DNA of 64,000 bases from Halichondria panicea (Eukaryota > Porifera > Demospongiae > Suberitida > Halichondriidae). The position numbers and the translations under genes were made by a program. Under the pieces are notes generated by a model. The model made no database searches. It had not been told where the DNA came from and saw nothing but the letters and a program-made list of their open reading frames with translations. Location of the stretch: assembly GCF_963675165.1 (NCBI RefSeq), contig NC_087380.1:4331803-4395802 (forward strand), written 5' to 3'. Position 1 is the stretch's first letter; each line of letters starts with the position of its first letter. Of the stretch, positions 63,501 through 64,000 are shown one piece after another.

Positions 63501-64000
63501 GTTACAGTAAGGTATAGTTGTCATGCAGGATTTATTCACCTTGGTTCAATGATCACTTGCTTAACCACTGGGTCTTGGAGCGAACTACCGTCTTGTCAGG
63601 GTGAGTCCTTTCAAACTCATAGAGAGACGTGTGCACAAACTAGAAACCATACAATGATACACATGCACACGCACAGTCCCTCCCCCAGTCTACCTTTCTC
63701 TGTCCTCCACAAACTACTTGACTGGACTTACAGAGATAGACATATCTTCCGTGAGAGAGAACAACCTTGTTTGTCACACAGACCTTGCTGCTTGTTGCCG
63801 ACAGTTGGACTCAGGAGTGGATGGTGGTATGGGACAGTGGTACTATCCAAACGGTTCATCTATTGGTGAAGGAGAGTTGCGTGTGAGCAGAGGTCAGATG
63901 ACCGTCAGTTTGAGTGCCATGACCAGTGCTCAGGCTCCGAGTGGCCTCTACTGCTGTGTAGTGCTCACAAGTGTGGGAGTACTGGCTTCATGTGTCCATA
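42567..64000 (+). CDS. Giant Ig / fibronectin-III / CCP receptor-like gene (3' end off window)
   Basis: Exon 1 (42567-42639) encodes a signal peptide (MWHSSCAKLSVLVILRLFSG). Exon 2 (42751-43248) is an Ig domain with a Ser-Gly-rich insert. Ig exon A1 is 44720-45232, followed by three tandem units (45575-49282, 49394-53107, 53219-57001), each with six Ig and four FN3 domains. FN3 exons continue at 58516-58818, 58876-59175, 59247-59546, 59612-59908, 59967-60269, 60320-60616, 60674-60961, 61009-61287 with 61337-61432, 61483-61589 with 61699-61906, 61967-62314 and 62375-63001 (two domains). CCP domains are at 63185-63364 and 63430-63600. An Ig-like exon from 63689 (CCRQLD...GQWYYPNG...SGLYCCVV) runs off the edge. 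Nearly all domain borders are phase 1, so units can be duplicated or skipped in frame. Ig domains keep the Cys...Trp...DxGxYxC pattern. It is a cell-surface recognition or adhesion protein. A downstream kinase or phosphatase domain is possible but not visible. Treating it as one gene across 57002-58515 rests on matching splice phase. Confidence 0.82.
42895..43110 (+). other. Ser-Gly-rich insert in the first Ig domain
   Basis: Between the first conserved strands (VSCNTASL...QVQWIK) and the YYVCVV strand the exon encodes about 70 residues dominated by Ser, Gly and Thr (GSSGSGSGTGTGSPPNSSG). Serine-glycine repeats are classic glycosaminoglycan or O-glycan acceptor sites, so a proteoglycan-like stalk is possible. 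Confidence 0.6.
44069..44139 (+). pseudogene. Truncated relic of an Ig 'A' exon
   Basis: It follows an AG acceptor and reads like the start of the A exons (TTTCGCCTGGTGACC..., GATGAGGATGTCAACCTCAC, TTGCTCTGCTCGTGGTG). It lacks about 25 internal bases, has a stop, and breaks off after the first cysteine strand. The 45 bp preceding it are also A-like (GCAGTGGACA...). Confidence 0.75.
45575..49282 (+). repeat. Tandem Ig/FN3 unit 1
   Basis: Exons: A2 45575-46087 (two Ig), B1 46251-46772 (two Ig), C1 46840-47091 (one Ig), D1 47162-47286 with 47340-47514 (one Ig over two exons), FN3 47875-48162, 48262-48561, 48621-48920, 48995-49282. The intron sequences, including the about 360-bp gap before the first FN3, are part of the repeated unit. 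Confidence 0.88.
49394..53107 (+). repeat. Tandem Ig/FN3 unit 2 (near-identical to unit 1)
   Basis: Exons: A3 49394-49906, B2 50076-50597, C2 50665-50916, D2 50987-51111 with 51165-51339, FN3 51700-51987, 52087-52386, 52446-52745, 52820-53107. From B through the last FN3, and on into the next A exon, the offset to the previous copy is exactly 3,825 bp with only a handful of substitutions visible, introns included. Confidence 0.88.
53219..57001 (+). repeat. Tandem Ig/FN3 unit 3 (more diverged)
   Basis: Exons: A4 53219-53731 (protein identical to A3), B3 53897-54418, C3 54493-54744, D3 54813-54937 with 55001-55175, FN3 55576-55863, 55989-56288, 56348-56647, 56711-57001. From B3 onward it carries many more substitutions and small indels against units 1 and 2 (for example extra intron sequence near 55250-55300), but no frame breaks. 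Confidence 0.87.
57678..57876. mobile_element. TIR element, about 200 bp
   Basis: It starts CAGGGTGTCATACAAGGG and ends ATCCTGTATGACACCCTG (inverted). TTTCCCCCT words occur near both ends. No clear target duplication and no coding capacity. Confidence 0.6.
57949..58010. mobile_element. Degenerate TAGCCTCG foldback element
   Basis: The left end TAGCCTCGATCCCAGGCC matches the family exactly. The right end GGCCTGGTATCGACTGC is partly eroded. An inner ACTTCCC / GGGAAGT pair is retained. No target duplication can be recognised. Confidence 0.55.
58153..58267. repeat. Long hairpin, about 50-bp arms, 13-bp loop
   Basis: The left arm includes TTTTGTCACGAAGAACAAAT and CTTTACTGTATAACGCAGAT. The right arm is its inverted copy with one or two mismatches and one extra A. 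The loop is about GTTACAAGATTCT. It lies in an intron of the Ig/FN3 gene. Confidence 0.85.

Noticed and set aside
1-64000. tRNA, rRNA and integrated viral genes
   Set aside because: I looked for cloverleaf-like segments, rRNA-conserved words, and reverse transcriptase or integrase motifs and found none that I can support.

Overview
The window looks like animal (metazoan) nuclear DNA, most likely from a sponge and probably a demosponge such as Amphimedon. That is an inference from gene content and repeat style, not a database match. The genes have short AT-rich introns with clean GT-AG borders. Several families present (CARD/death-fold-NACHT-LRR receptors, adhesion GPCRs with CCP exons, Ig/FN3 arrays, beta-helix multi-TM proteins) are known to be expanded in sponges. 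The intergenic DNA is full of short terminal-inverted-repeat and foldback elements. I see no prokaryotic signals, tRNAs, rRNAs or CRISPR arrays.

Layout. (1) 19-16870, minus strand: the 5' half of a USP24 orthologue. I could join 26 exons in one continuous frame (about 1,322 codons), from an N-terminal UBA domain to a point upstream of the catalytic domain, which lies beyond the left edge. (2) 3103-5996, plus strand, inside a USP24 intron and antisense to it: a two-exon NLR-type receptor (death-fold-like N-terminus, NACHT, LRRs). (3) 17374-18962, plus strand: a six-exon IFT25 (HSPB11) orthologue, head-to-head with USP24 across about 500 bp. (4) 20053-23760: a tandem array of about 740-bp units with exon-like cysteine-containing modules, one unit carrying a 0.5-kb TIR insertion, ending in a GC-rich minisatellite. 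(5) 25691-30049, plus strand: an intronless gene for a beta-helix (Pmp-like GGA-repeat) ectodomain followed by a multi-pass membrane domain. It is interrupted by a 390-bp TIR element with a perfect 9-bp target-site duplication. (6) 33936-39586, plus strand: a 14-exon adhesion GPCR with GPS site and 7TM domain, plus two decayed CCP exons in one intron. (7) 42567 to beyond 64000, plus strand: a very large receptor-like gene with about 20 Ig and 24 FN3 domains, then two CCP/sushi domains and a further Ig-like exon. Its middle consists of three 3.8-kb multi-exon units in tandem, the first two almost identical.

How it fits together. USP24 and IFT25 are conserved housekeeping and ciliary genes that probably share a bidirectional promoter. 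The rest is a cluster of cell-surface and innate-recognition type genes (NLR, beta-helix receptor, adhesion GPCR, Ig/FN3 receptor). I see no evidence that they act in one pathway. The most unusual structural signals are a family of tiny foldback elements (33-95 bp, ends TAGCCTCG...CGAGGCTA or close variants) with 9-bp target duplications, the related 390-bp element that splits the beta-helix gene, and the recent in-frame tandem expansion of the Ig/FN3 gene.
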